A stretch of DNA of 64,000 nucleotides from Halegenticoccus tardaugens (lineage in GTDB: Archaea; Halobacteriota; Halobacteria; Halobacteriales; Haloferacaceae), in contig NZ_SDIC01000001.1 of NCBI RefSeq assembly GCF_004116405.1, positions 124,001-188,000 of the forward strand, given 5' to 3'. Under the pieces are notes generated by a model. The model worked only from the letters and a program-made list of their open reading frames with translations, searched no databases and was not told the DNA's origin. Positions 37,820 through 48,447 of this stretch are shown in pieces (positions within the stretch are counted from its first letter, which is position 1; every line of letters begins with the position of its first letter). The position numbers were made by a program, and so were the translations under genes.

Positions 37820-39172
37820 ATGTCGGACCGCGGCGACGACTCCCGCCCGAACGTGCTTCTCGTGCTCACGGACCAGCAACGCTGGGACACCGTCGGCGCG
37901 TACGGCAGTCCGATGGACCTCACGCCGACCCTCGACGCGATGGCCGCGCGGGGGGTGAAACTGGAGCGCGCGTTCACCGCGCAGCCGGTGTGCGGGCCCG
38001 CCCGCGGCGTCCTGCAGACGGGACGGTACGCGACGCAGCACGGCGTCTGGCGGAGCGCGCTGCCGCTCTCGGCGGACGAGCGGACGCTCGCCCACGAGTT
38101 CGCCGACGGCGGGTACGAGGTGGGGTACGTCGGCGACTGGCACCTCGCGGGGACCGTCGACGACCCGGTGCCGCCGGAGCGTCGAGGGGGGTACGACGAC
38201 TTCTGGCTCGCCGCGGACGTGCCGGAGTTCACCTCCCGGCCGTACGAGGGGGCGCTCTACGACGGCGACGGCGAGGCGGTGCCGTTCGAGACGTACCGCG
38301 CGGACGCGTTCACCGACTTCGCCGTGGAGGCGCTGGAGACGCTCGGGGAACCGTACTTCCTCGTCGTCTCCTACCTCGAACCGCACGACCAGAACGACAT
38401 GTGGACCTTCGTCGCGCCGGACGGTTACGCCGATCGATACCGGAAGAACCCGTACGTGCCGCCGGACCTCCGCGATCGCCCCGGCGAGTGGTACGAGGAG
38501 CTGCCGGACTACTACGGGATGTGCAAGCGGATCGACGAGTGCCTCGGGCGGCTCCTGTCCGCCCTGGAGCGCCTCGGGCAGGACGACGAGACCGTCTTCC
38601 TCTTCACCTCGGATCACGGCTGCCACTTCCGGACGCGTCCGGGCGAGTACAAACGGAGCTGCCACGAGGCCTCGATCCGCGTCCCCGCCGTGGTTCGCGG
38701 GCCGGGTTTCGACCGCGGCCGGACGCTCTCGGAGATCGTGAGCCACGTCGACCTGCCGCCGACGCTCCTCGACGCGGCCGGGCTGGACGTGCCGGACCGG
38801 ATGGAGGGACGAAGCGTCGTCCCGCTGCTCTCGGAGGCGGACGCCGGGTGGGCCGACGAGGCGTTCGTCCAGATCAGCGAGTCGGAGATCGGTCGGGCGA
38901 TCCGAACCGACCGGTGGAAGTACGCCGTCTCCGCGCCGACGATGAACGGCTGGCGCGGCGGCGTCGGGGAGGAGCGAAGCGACCTGTACGTCGAGCGCTA
39001 CCTGTACGACCTGCACCGGGATCCGGCGGAGCGGATCAACCTGGTCGGCCGACCGGAGTACCGGGACGTCACGGACGGCCTCCGCGAGCGTCTCGAAGCG
39101 CACGTCCGCCGAGTCGAGGGGTACGACCCCGAGATCCGCCCCTTCGAGAATCCGGGGTACCGCGAGTACTAG
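37820..39172 (+). CDS. Type I sulfatase (formylglycine-dependent)
   Basis: This 450-aa alkaline phosphatase-fold enzyme has VLTDQQRWD (metal-binding Asp18), the sulfatase signature PVCGPARGVLQTGRY with Cys58 as the CxPxR formylglycine precursor, and TSDHGCHF for the second metal site. It would hydrolyse sulfate esters, perhaps from a sulfated carbohydrate. No signal peptide is seen, so it looks cytoplasmic. No formylglycine-generating enzyme is in the window. It lies between the two sugar transporters, pointing to sulfated-sugar catabolism. Confidence 0.92.
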   Translation: MSDRGDDSRPNVLLVLTDQQRWDTVGAYGSPMDLTPTLDAMAARGVKLERAFTAQPVCGPARGVLQTGRYATQHGVWRSALPLSADERTLAHEFADGGYEVGYVGDWHLAGTVDDPVPPERRGGYDDFWLAADVPEFTSRPYEGALYDGDGEAVPFETYRADAFTDFAVEALETLGEPYFLVVSYLEPHDQNDMWTFVAPDGYADRYRKNPYVPPDLRDRPGEWYEELPDYYGMCKRIDECLGRLLSALERLGQDDETVFLFTSDHGCHFRTRPGEYKRSCHEASIRVPAVVRGPGFDRGRTLSEIVSHVDLPPTLLDAAGLDVPDRMEGRSVVPLLSEADAGWADEAFVQISESEIGRAIRTDRWKYAVSAPTMNGWRGGVGEERSDLYVERYLYDLHRDPAERINLVGRPEYRDVTDGLRERLEAHVRRVEGYDPEIRPFENPGYREY

Positions 39173-39206
39173 CCAACCCTCGTGAGCGTGCCCCCGAGCG
39201 CCGGGT

Positions 39207-39527
39207 TCACTCCGACTTCGAGGAGCCGACGCCGACCGCCCACGCGGCGAGCAGCGCGACGACGGAGACGGCGACCCCCAGGCTCACACACCCCCACGCG
39301 ACGCTCGTCGGGAGGCCGAGCGCGACGTCGAGGGGAGCGATCGGCGCGGGACGAACGCGGTCGGGAAACGACGCGAACGCCGCGTTGAGCTCTCGACGCG
39401 CCCCGAGGGCGATGCAGGCGTAGACGAGAAAGTACGTGAGGATACCGACCCACTTCAGGCGTGCGGCGTCGACCGCGCGGAGCCGCGAACGAAGGAGTGC
39501 GAGCCGGTTCGGGGATTGGGTCGCCAT
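39207..39527 (-). CDS. Small two-helix membrane protein
   Basis: This 106-aa protein has a basic N-terminus and two hydrophobic segments (about 26-44 and 70-98). It ends SSKSE. It is the last gene of the leftward operon of transporter system 2 and converges with the sulfatase. No family is recognised; it could be an accessory membrane protein or unrelated to transport. Confidence 0.55.
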   Translation of the reverse strand: MATQSPNRLALLRSRLRAVDAARLKWVGILTYFLVYACIALGARRELNAAFASFPDRVRPAPIAPLDVALGLPTSVAWGCVSLGVAVSVVALLAAWAVGVGSSKSE

Positions 39528-39591
39528 GGTTGTCCGTCCGTGAAGGAACGTCCTCCCCTCCGGGCTACCGAGTGAAAGGTTTTCGGCTCCG

Positions 39592-40613
39592 TCAGCCGCT
39601 CGGGTCGAGGATCTCCGCGACGTCGACGACCGTTCCCGTGCGGTGCGCCTCGTAGCACGCTTCCGTCAGGGCGACGACCTCCAAGCCGAACGATCCGGAG
39701 ACGGTCGGAGGATGTTCGCCTCGAACCGTCTCGACGAAGTCGGTGAGCTTCCGGCCGAGGAAGGCTTCGAATCCGGTCTCTTCGTCCGTCGGGTACTCGG
39801 TCGTCGACCCGCCGTGCTCCGTGACGGTCAGCGCGTCTCGACAGTAACTGAGCCGCCCTTCGGTCCCCCAGACGGTGAACCCTTCGTACGTTCCGGGATC
39901 AGCCGGGCCGTCGGCGGTGACGGAGACGCTCGCGGTGACGGTCCGCCCGCCCCGGTCGAGCCGGAGCGCGAGCGCGCTGTTCACGTCCACCTCGTGGTCG
40001 CGGTAGTCCATCACCGCCGCGACTGACGCCGGGGTCGTTCCCGTCGTCCACAGGAGCGTGTCGAGCAGGTGCGAGCCCGAATCGTAGAGCTGTCCGCCCC
40101 CCGAGAGCGACGGGTCGGTCCGCCAGGCGTCGTCGAACTTTCGGATCCAGTTCTGTCCGAGGAAACAGCTCGCGTGGTGTATCCGACCGAGGTGACCGTC
40201 GTCGATGAGGTCCTTGATGCGCCGGTACGTCGGGTGGAAGTGTCGCTGGTAGCCGACCACGAGCGCCAACTCGCGCCGGTCGGCGGTTCGGACGAGGTCG
40301 ACGGCGTCCGCGACGTCGGTGACCAGCGGCTTTTCGAGGTAGACGTGGAGCCCCTCGTCGAGGCAAGCCATCGCCTGTTCGTAGTGAAGCGTGTGGGGAG
40401 TGGCGATGGTGACCGCGTCGAGGTCGTCGCCGCGCTCCGCGAGCAACGCCCGGTAGTCGTCGTACGCCGGCGCGCCGTAGTCGCGCTCGAAGCGCTCGCG
40501 AACGGGACGGGAGACGTCGGCACCGGCGACGATGGCGACGTCCTCCATCGCGTCGTAGATCGGGAGGCCGGCCGTGCAGAGCTGTCCGAGACCGATCGCG
40601 GCGATCGAGACGG

Positions 40614-40617
<4 letters not shown>
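39592..40617 (-). CDS. Gfo/Idh/MocA family NAD(P)-dependent sugar dehydrogenase (second)
   Basis: This 341-aa protein has a Rossmann N-terminus (AIGLGQLCTAGLPIYDAME), EKPLVTDVADAVDLV with the active-site Lys-Pro, and a C-terminal half with LSGGGQLYDSGSHLLDTLLW. It is only distantly similar to the other Gfo/Idh protein at 35650. The ATG at 40617 overlaps the restored stop of the ATPase gene upstream (TGA 40614-40616). It is part of the system 2 transporter operon and presumably oxidises the imported sugar. Confidence 0.9.
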
Positions 40618-41767
<1,150 letters not shown>

Positions 41768-41855
41768 GTCGTTCGCTCGCTCGCGGCGCGCACCGGAGTG
41801 CGCGTGGTCGTTCGTTCGCTCGATTCCGTCGGAACGGCGGGGGAAATTCGGGGCG

Positions 41856-42713
41856 TCACCCCTTCACCGCCCCCTCGATGAGTCCCTTCACGAAGTACCG
41901 CTGGAGCGCGACGAACATGACGAGAATCGGGATCATCGCGACCACGCTGGCCGCCGCGATCACTCGCCAGTCCGTGCTGTACTGCCCCTGAAACGAGAAC
42001 AGCCCGATCGAGACCGTGTAGAGGTCCGACTCGCCGAGGATGGTGAACGCCATGACGAACTCCGCCCACGAGAAGACGAAGTTGAAGATGGCGACGACCG
42101 CGATGCCGGGCAGCATCGACGGCAACAGGACGTACCTGAGCGTTTGCAACCGGCTGCACCCGTCGACGCGCGCGGCCTCGTCCAGTCCGTCCGGGATCGT
42201 GTCGAAGTAACTCTTCAGCAACCAGACGGAAAACGGGACCTGGAGCCCCACGTACAGGAGGATGAGGCCGAGGTGGGTGTCGAGCAGGTCGAGCCTCGCC
42301 ATCATGTTGTACATCGGGATGACGATGACGACGGGGGAGATCATCTGGAACAGCAGCACGCCGAAGAGGGCGGGCTTCTTTCCGCGGAAATCGAACCGCG
42401 AGAACGCGTAGGCCGCGGGAACGGCCACGAGCACGATGCCGACGACTTCGAACACGGCGATCTTCAGCGAGTTGAAGATCCAGATCGGCATGTCGGACCG
42501 GGTGAGGACGCTCACGTACGGCTCGACCGTCACGTCCCGTGGGACGAACTGCACCGGATAGGACAGTACCTCGCCGGGCTGGCGGAGGCTCATCGAGATC
42601 ACCCAGAGGACGGGAAACAGGAAGAAAAAGAGGCTGAGCGCGTAGACGAGGTAGGTGAGGAAGGTCGGAACCGAGCGGGAGTCGAGTGCCGTCCGAGCGG
42701 CTTTCGCGCTCAT
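41856..42713 (-). CDS. Sugar ABC transporter permease (MalG/UgpE type, system 2)
   Basis: This 285-aa protein has six membrane segments. The EAA loop IPDGLDEAARVDGCSRLQTL is near residue 178, and the C-terminus ends FVKGLIEGAVKG. It begins one base after the stop of the MalF-type gene and is followed by the ATPase. It forms half of the system 2 channel. Confidence 0.93.
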   Translation of the reverse strand: MSAKAARTALDSRSVPTFLTYLVYALSLFFFLFPVLWVISMSLRQPGEVLSYPVQFVPRDVTVEPYVSVLTRSDMPIWIFNSLKIAVFEVVGIVLVAVPAAYAFSRFDFRGKKPALFGVLLFQMISPVVIVIPMYNMMARLDLLDTHLGLILLYVGLQVPFSVWLLKSYFDTIPDGLDEAARVDGCSRLQTLRYVLLPSMLPGIAVVAIFNFVFSWAEFVMAFTILGESDLYTVSIGLFSFQGQYSTDWRVIAAASVVAMIPILVMFVALQRYFVKGLIEGAVKG

Positions 42714-42714
42714 T

Positions 42715-43662
42715 TCAGAACTCCTCCTCTTCGATGAAGATGCGCATGTAGATGGCCGTCATCACGACGTTGACGAGCAGCATCAACACCGCGACGGCCG
42801 CCGCCTGCCCGAGGTTGAACCGGTTGAACCCCTCGAAGTACATGAACAGCGCCAGCACCTCGGTCGCGTTGCCGGGACCGCCGCCGGTGAGACTCATGAT
42901 CATGTCGAACGTGTTCAACGTGTAGATGGTGATGAGGACGAGGTTGATGAACACGACCGGCTTGATCTGCGGGAGCGTCACGTACCGGAAGCGCTGGAGC
43001 GCCCGCGCGCCGTCCACTTTCGCCGCGTCGTACAGGTGCGTCGGGACTTGCTGGAGCCCCGCGTACAGCATGATCATCGAGAAGGCGGTGCCGCGCCACG
43101 TGTTCGCCGCGATCGTCGACAGGAGCGCCATCTGCGGGTCCGAGAGGAACGAGACCACGTCGAGCCCCGCCTGGAGGAGGAGGTAGTTGACGACCCCGTA
43201 GTTGGTTTCGATCAGCATGATCTTCCAGAGGATGCCGATGACGATGCCGGGGATGACCCACGCGGAGAGGACGGCGACGCGCGTCGAGACGCTCCCGCGC
43301 AGTTTCTCCTTCACGCCGTAGTCGATCGCGAGCGCGAGCACCATGCCGAACGCGAGTTGCAGGACGACGCTCGCCGCGACGAAGAGCAGCGTGACCCGGC
43401 CCATCGTCCAGAACGCGGGCGACGAGAGCACGCTGACGTACGAGTCCAGACCGACGTACTGGTACGACGGACGGATGAGGCTCATGTCGGTGAAGCTCAT
43501 CCGAACGGCCTCGACGAGCGGGTAGAGCCGGAACACGAGCAGGAACAGCGCGGCGGGCGCGATCCACGAGAGCGGGTGCCCCTGGAGCTTGCCGCCGACG
43601 TCGCTGACCGACGTCCACGCGTTTCGGACCGGCTCCGGGAGTCGCTCCGCGCTCACCGCCAC
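42715..43662 (-). CDS. Sugar ABC transporter permease (MalF/UgpA type, system 2)
   Basis: This 315-aa protein has six to seven membrane segments. Its EAA loop VPTHLYDAAKVDGARALQRF is near residue 215 and LTGGGPGNATEVLALFMYF follows, both typical of MalF-like permeases. It lies between the binding-protein and MalG-type genes in one operon. Confidence 0.93.
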   Translation of the reverse strand: MAVSAERLPEPVRNAWTSVSDVGGKLQGHPLSWIAPAALFLLVFRLYPLVEAVRMSFTDMSLIRPSYQYVGLDSYVSVLSSPAFWTMGRVTLLFVAASVVLQLAFGMVLALAIDYGVKEKLRGSVSTRVAVLSAWVIPGIVIGILWKIMLIETNYGVVNYLLLQAGLDVVSFLSDPQMALLSTIAANTWRGTAFSMIMLYAGLQQVPTHLYDAAKVDGARALQRFRYVTLPQIKPVVFINLVLITIYTLNTFDMIMSLTGGGPGNATEVLALFMYFEGFNRFNLGQAAAVAVLMLLVNVVMTAIYMRIFIEEEEF

Positions 43663-43736
43663 CGGCGCTCACCCCCGACGTGCGGCCGTCGCGCCCCGGG
43701 AGCGGATCGTGACGTACGCGTGCGCATGCGGAACAC

Positions 43737-45110
43737 TCACTCCTCGGCCTGGGCGTTCACGTTCTCGATCATCGTGTCGACCGCCTCCGCCGGCGTCGCC
43801 TGTCCGGTGATGACCTTCTCGGCGGCGGTCTGCCACTCGGAAGAGATCGTGAGGTAAATCGGGACGCCCGGTCGGGCGCGACCGTTTTCGAGGAGCGTCT
43901 GGAACGTCTGCATGTACGGATCCTCCGAGAAGAACGGCACGTCCTCGAAGACCGATTTTCGGGTCGGCAGGTACGCGCCGGCCTCGCAGAACTCGCCCAT
44001 GTTCTTCGTGTCCGTAAAGAGACGCGCGTAGTCCGTCGCCGCCGATCGAAGCGCGTCGTCCTGTTCGAAGACGCCGACGGTCCACCCGCCCGTGCCGGTC
44101 GACGCGGTGTCGGCGCTGCGCTGGGGGATCTCCGCGACGTTCCACCGCTTCCACTCCGACTCGCTTCCGGCCTGCTCCTTGATGGTGGCGATCTGCCAGT
44201 TGCCGCCGAGGAACATGGCGGTTTCGCCGTTCAGCGCGGCCTGACGCAGGAGCGCGTAGTCGTTGATGTTCGCGACGCGCTTCGGCGTCACTCCCGAGTC
44301 GATGGTCCGTTCGAAGAACTCGAACACGCTCAAGAGCGCGTCCCTGTTCTCCCGAAGCGCCGGCGCCCCGTCGTCCGTCACGAGGTCGCCGCCCTGCGCC
44401 CAGTACATGGCGAGGTTGTCGAAGGTGGTCGCCTCCCACTTGCCACCGTTGTACATGTACCCCGCCATGTCCTCGTTCTCTTTTACGTCCGAGCCGACCC
44501 GAATGAGCTCGTCCCAGGTTCGCGGCGGCTCCCCGTCGTTGTACTCGTCGATGAGGTCCTGTCGATAAAACAGCGCGCGGCAGTCGGTGTTCTTCCAGAC
44601 CGCGAGCCACTCGCCGTCGCGGACGACGATGTCCTTGACGAACGAGTACCAGTCGTCGGGGTCGTCGACGGCGTCGGTGACCGGACGGAGGTGCTGCGTG
44701 AAGTTCGGAACCCAGAACGAGTCGACCTGCGCCATCGACGGCGCGTTCCCTCTCGCCGCCGACTGCAGCAACTTCGTCTTCATCTGCTCCAAGTTCGTCT
44801 GATATTCGAGATTGATGCTGAACTCGGAGTGGTTCTTCGCCCACGTCCGAAAGAGCCGCTCGTACACCTTCGCGAGCGCGGGGTTGTCGTCCTGCGCGTG
44901 GGACGCGTCGGGGAGGAGCCAGTGGGTCAACTCCTGGTCGCCCGTCCCGACCCGCTCTTCGGTCACCGGTTCGTCGGACTCGCCCCCGCCGGATCCTCCG
45001 GGGACGGCGTCTCCGAGACATCCGGCGGTCGCCACGAAGGCGCCCGCGCCGGCGGCACCGCCGAGCCGCAGCGCGTCCCGCCGCGTGATGCGCGATGATC
45101 CCTTGTACAT
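43737..45110 (-). CDS. Sugar ABC transporter substrate-binding lipoprotein (system 2)
   Basis: This 457-aa protein has a Tat-like lipoprotein signal (TRRDALRLGG, lipobox ATAGC near residue 31) and a solute-binding protein family 1 fold. It includes DGEWLAVWKNTDCRALFYRQDL, MFLGGNWQIATIKEQAG and ISSEWQTAAEKVITGQATPAE. An ATG at 45110 was chosen over an upstream in-frame one because the basic n-region begins there. It is the first gene of the system 2 operon and divergent from the TrmB-family regulator. Confidence 0.9.
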   Translation of the reverse strand: MYKGSSRITRRDALRLGGAAGAGAFVATAGCLGDAVPGGSGGGESDEPVTEERVGTGDQELTHWLLPDASHAQDDNPALAKVYERLFRTWAKNHSEFSINLEYQTNLEQMKTKLLQSAARGNAPSMAQVDSFWVPNFTQHLRPVTDAVDDPDDWYSFVKDIVVRDGEWLAVWKNTDCRALFYRQDLIDEYNDGEPPRTWDELIRVGSDVKENEDMAGYMYNGGKWEATTFDNLAMYWAQGGDLVTDDGAPALRENRDALLSVFEFFERTIDSGVTPKRVANINDYALLRQAALNGETAMFLGGNWQIATIKEQAGSESEWKRWNVAEIPQRSADTASTGTGGWTVGVFEQDDALRSAATDYARLFTDTKNMGEFCEAGAYLPTRKSVFEDVPFFSEDPYMQTFQTLLENGRARPGVPIYLTISSEWQTAAEKVITGQATPAEAVDTMIENVNAQAEE

Positions 45111-45146
45111 AGTTAGCACCACTCGCCGCAACGCATTCGTAATTAT

Positions 45147-45234
45147 TTATAATTTATGGCCATCTTGGTACTACAGTAGTGAATAGATTTGAGTACTACC
45201 ATGATGAAATCCAGTGCTGGTACTTACTGGAGTA
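45147..45234. promoter_or_regulatory. Divergent promoter with TACT/GAGTA elements
   Basis: A minus-strand TATAAAT run lies about 37-45 nt before the SBP start. The perfect palindrome ACTACaGTAGT, the half-sites TACT (45169, 45194, 45221, 45225) and GAGTA (45191, 45230) fill the space to the regulator gene. Halobacterium TrmB is known to bind a TACT-spacer-GAGTA motif; the spacers here differ from the usual 7-8 nt. Confidence 0.45.
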
Positions 45235-45271
45235 GTAACTCATTTCCCAGTTCGATCGATACGATCGTGTG

Positions 45272-46363
45272 ATGAACCAGGAGGCAGTCAGCCAGTCGTT
45301 ACAGGAGGCGGGGTTCACGCAGTACGAAGCGGACGTGTATCTCACGCTCGTCCGCTTCGGCTCCGCGTCCGCGATGGGGATCGCAGAGGAAAGCGGCGTC
45401 CCCAAGTCTCGGGTGTACGACGTCCTCCGAGATCTGGAGGCCGACGGCCTGGTCGAGACGTACAAGCAGGACAGTTTGCGCGCGCGGGCGCTGGACCCCG
45501 AGTCGGTTATCGCGGACCTCGAACGGCGGGCGGAGTCGTTTTCGACCACCGCTGACGAACTGCGAGAGCGCTGGGAGACGCCGGAACTCGGCGAGCACGA
45601 GGTGACGCTCGTAAAGCGACTCGAGACGGTGCTCGAACGGGCCGAAACGTTCGTCCGATCCGCCGACAACGAGGTCCAGTTGGCGGTGACGCCCGAGCAG
45701 TTCGACCGCCTTCGCCCCGTGCTCCACGAGGCGTACGGGCGCGGCGTGTTCGTCGAGATTTCGCTTTTCCCCGGCGAGCGGGGGCGGTCGATCTCCGAGG
45801 AACGGTTCGACTTCGAGGGCGTCGCGACCGACGTGTGCCACCGCGAACTGTCGACGCCGTTCGTCGTGCTCGTCGATCGGTCGAAGATCTGTTTCGCGCC
45901 GCAGTCCGGACCCCGAAACCAGTTCGGGATCGTCGCGAACAACCGTCCGCTGGCGTACGTCTTCCACTGGTACTTCCAGACGTCCCTCTGGGAGCCGTGG
46001 GAGATCGTGTACACGACCCGGGCGTCGGAGCCGCCGATCACCTACGTGAACATCCGGCGGTGCGTCGTCGACGTCGCCCCGCTCTACCACGAAGGCGCCG
46101 AAATCACGGTGACAGCGGAGGGGTTCGACACCGAGACCGGCGAGCGCCGCCGGATTCGCGGTGTCGTCGTCGATCTCGTGTACACGAGCTCGGCGACTGA
46201 CAACAGGTACCTCTCCCTGTCCGACGTCGCGGGACAGGTGACGATCTTCGTCGACGACGGCGACGGCGTTCACAGCCTCGGCGGCTGGTACGCGCAGATC
46301 GAGGATTTCGAACTCCGCCGCCTGACGATCGAATCGGTCACGTTCCCCGGCGAGTCCGGGTAG
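45272..46363 (+). CDS. TrmB family sugar-responsive transcriptional regulator
   Basis: This 363-aa protein has an N-terminal winged helix (about 8-75; LQEAGFTQYEADVYLTLVRFG and ESGVPKSRVYDVLRDLEADG). A C-terminal PLD-like/TrmB effector domain (about 115-355) with RPLAYVFHWYFQTSLWEPWE is typical of full-length sugar-binding TrmB proteins. It is divergent from the system 2 transporter, which it very probably regulates in response to sugar. The ATG at 45272 was preferred over a GTG three bases upstream. Confidence 0.92.
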   Translation: MNQEAVSQSLQEAGFTQYEADVYLTLVRFGSASAMGIAEESGVPKSRVYDVLRDLEADGLVETYKQDSLRARALDPESVIADLERRAESFSTTADELRERWETPELGEHEVTLVKRLETVLERAETFVRSADNEVQLAVTPEQFDRLRPVLHEAYGRGVFVEISLFPGERGRSISEERFDFEGVATDVCHRELSTPFVVLVDRSKICFAPQSGPRNQFGIVANNRPLAYVFHWYFQTSLWEPWEIVYTTRASEPPITYVNIRRCVVDVAPLYHEGAEITVTAEGFDTETGERRRIRGVVVDLVYTSSATDNRYLSLSDVAGQVTIFVDDGDGVHSLGGWYAQIEDFELRRLTIESVTFPGESG

Positions 46364-46393
46364 TGTCGCGTCCGACAGCGGCGCGTCCTCGGC

Positions 46394-47188
46394 TCACGAC
46401 CGCTCGCCCTCGAACGCCTCCAGCCGCGAGGAGACCATCTCTGACACCGCCGCGGGGGTGCTCCCGACGTTTATGATCCGGTAGCCCTCCTCCGCCTTCT
46501 CGTTCACGTCGTCCATCCCGAAGCCGAGGCCGCCGACAGTCACGTCCGCGTCGAGGCTCCGCTCGCGGATCGTCTCGACCGCCCTCTGCACGTCCGGGTG
46601 GGCGACCTCGCCGGGGTGGCCGTGCGCCACCGAGAGGTCGTAGGGTCCGATGAAGACGAATCCGAGCTCGGGGACCGAGAGGATCTCGTCGAGGTCGTCG
46701 ATCGCCTCGGGATTTTCGAGCGTCACGCCGACGAACACCTCGCGGTCCTCCGTGCCGGGGTAATCGTCGGCGAGCCCCCAGCGGCTGGCTCGCGGGGAGG
46801 CGAGTCCCCGCTGGCCGGGTTCGCCGTCGTACTCGAACCGCGTCGCCTCGACCGCCGCGCGCAGTTCCTCGGCCGAGCGAACCCGCGAGAAGAACACGTT
46901 TCTGACCCCCGCGTCGAGGACCTTGCGCGCGAGCGCCGGCTCCGTCACCGGGAGCCGAACCAAAAGCTCCGTCCCCGTCGCGTCCGCGGCGCGGAGCAGG
47001 TTCTCCAGCGCCTCGGCGTCCCACGGGCTCGGTCCCGCGTGCTCGAAGTCGTGCCAGACGAAGTCCAGCCCGAGGTCGCCGCAGATCTCGACGACGGCCG
47101 GGTGGTAGAACCCGTCCAGCACGCCGAGCGCCACGTTCCCCGATTCGACGGTCTCTCGAAGCCGGTTGGTTCGCGTTCGGGAGGTCAT
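46394..47188 (-). CDS. HpcH/HpaI family 2-keto-acid aldolase
   Basis: This 264-aa class II aldolase of the HpcH/HpaI/citrate lyase beta family has the motifs WHDFEHAGPS, LVRLPVTEP, GVTLENPEAIDDLDEIL and FIGPYDLSVAHGHPG (metal and oxyanion residues). Members cleave 2-keto-3-deoxy sugar acids to pyruvate and an aldehyde. Its placement beside two sugar importers and dehydrogenases fits the end of an oxidative sugar-acid pathway. Confidence 0.9.
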   Translation of the reverse strand: MTSRTRTNRLRETVESGNVALGVLDGFYHPAVVEICGDLGLDFVWHDFEHAGPSPWDAEALENLLRAADATGTELLVRLPVTEPALARKVLDAGVRNVFFSRVRSAEELRAAVEATRFEYDGEPGQRGLASPRASRWGLADDYPGTEDREVFVGVTLENPEAIDDLDEILSVPELGFVFIGPYDLSVAHGHPGEVAHPDVQRAVETIRERSLDADVTVGGLGFGMDDVNEKAEEGYRIINVGSTPAAVSEMVSSRLEAFEGERS

Positions 47189-47332
47189 CGTCGGTCGTAC
47201 GACCGCGCGCGGAATAACGTCTTGGGCGTCGACGCCGACCGAGTTTCGCGAGCGCGTGACAGTCCGCGATCGGCCGACGCGCCGACCGGTTCGACGGAAA
47301 CGGCTATGCGTGTGTGACACGTACTCGCTCGC

Positions 47333-47482
47333 ATGGAGGAGGGAGAGCGACCGGTGAAACGACGGATGCACACCTACGAGTGCGACGACTGCGGCTACCG
47401 CCTCCGCGCGGAGCGATCGCCCGGGGCGTGTCCGGCGTGCGGGAGCGGCCTCCGGAACATCGGCGTCGCGCGCAACCTGTAG
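47333..47482 (+). CDS. Rubrerythrin-like zinc/iron-ribbon mini-protein
   Basis: This 49-aa protein has two CxxC pairs (YECDDCGYRLR and GACPACGSGL), a single rubredoxin-like metal-binding knuckle pair, and a C-terminus ending GVARNL. It matches the short haloarchaeal 'rubrerythrin-like domain' proteins. It starts at an ATG at 47333 and is too short for most ORF callers. Such proteins may bind Zn or Fe; function unknown. Confidence 0.78.
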   Translation: MEEGERPVKRRMHTYECDDCGYRLRAERSPGACPACGSGLRNIGVARNL

Positions 47483-47626
47483 CGCGGGATCGAAACGGAC
47501 GCGGCGTCAGGTACCGCTGCCGACGCCGCGTCGGGAGCCGCCGCCGCGCCCCGGCGCGCGTCCCTCGCGTCGGCGGGAGAGCCGGCAGCGAGATATCCTT
47601 CCGCGGCGTATGTTCACTCGAAGATT

Positions 47627-48208
47627 ATGACCGAACGCGCCTCTCAGTTGAGAGAGATCTTTCTCCGAGTTGCACCGCAGGTCCGAACGTTCACGGAGCG
47701 CCAGCAGACGCCGCGCGGCACGGTCCACTCCGAGCGCGAGATCGACGAGCGGATCGCGACGCTGATCAGCGAGATGCGCGAGCGGTTCGGCTTCAGGACG
47801 TCCCTCGCGGACGACGAGCTCGTCGCGCTCGTCCGCGGCTACCACGCCGACGACTCGGACGCGGAGATCGCGCGGAAGCTCGACGCCTCCCCGGCGGTCG
47901 TGGCGCGCGCCCGGATCAACCTCCACTTGTTCCGCGCCGCCGACGAACCCGCCGCCTTCGACGTGGACGACCTCGCCCGCCTGCTCGATCGCGGGCGCTC
48001 GGTCGGGGCGTGCGCGCGGGAACTCGGCGTGAGCGAGGCGACCGTCCGCCGGTACCGCCACCCTGTCGAGAAGCGCCGCGAGGCCCAGCGCGCGAACCAC
48101 TACTACCAGACGGAGTTCGAGAACGCCCTCGCGGAGGGCGACCTCGGCGAGGATCTCGGGACGAGCCTCCGGCGGGACAGACGGACGATGGACGAGGTCC
48201 GGGAGTGA
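47627..48208 (+). CDS. cmi4: Conditioned medium-induced protein 4 family
   Basis: This 193-aa protein has REIFLRVAPQVRTFTERQQTPRG at the N-terminus, several helix-turn-helix-like segments (SDAEIARKLDASPAVVARAR and SVGACARELGVSEATVRRYRH), and RRDRRTMDEVRE at the end. It corresponds to the haloarchaeal Cmi4 family, first noted as induced by conditioned growth medium. The two HTH-like units suggest DNA or RNA binding. It stands alone. Confidence 0.87.
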   Translation: MTERASQLREIFLRVAPQVRTFTERQQTPRGTVHSEREIDERIATLISEMRERFGFRTSLADDELVALVRGYHADDSDAEIARKLDASPAVVARARINLHLFRAADEPAAFDVDDLARLLDRGRSVGACARELGVSEATVRRYRHPVEKRREAQRANHYYQTEFENALAEGDLGEDLGTSLRRDRRTMDEVRE

Positions 48209-48447
48209 CGGGCGCGCGGGTCGGTTTGCAGGAAAGACGGAGCGTGTCCTCACGTCGACCGCCTCACGGGTAGATCTTCGGCGTCGCGGCGTATTTCGCC
48301 CGCGCCACTCGATCGCGCGCCGTGCGACTGTGTATTGAATGACGCTATACGGAATCTCCGCACACCCATAGTTCGGGACATCCGCGACGACCGCGGACCG
48401 ATCCGTTCGCGCCCGGAGAACGCGGCGACTCGGTGGGGTTCGACGAT

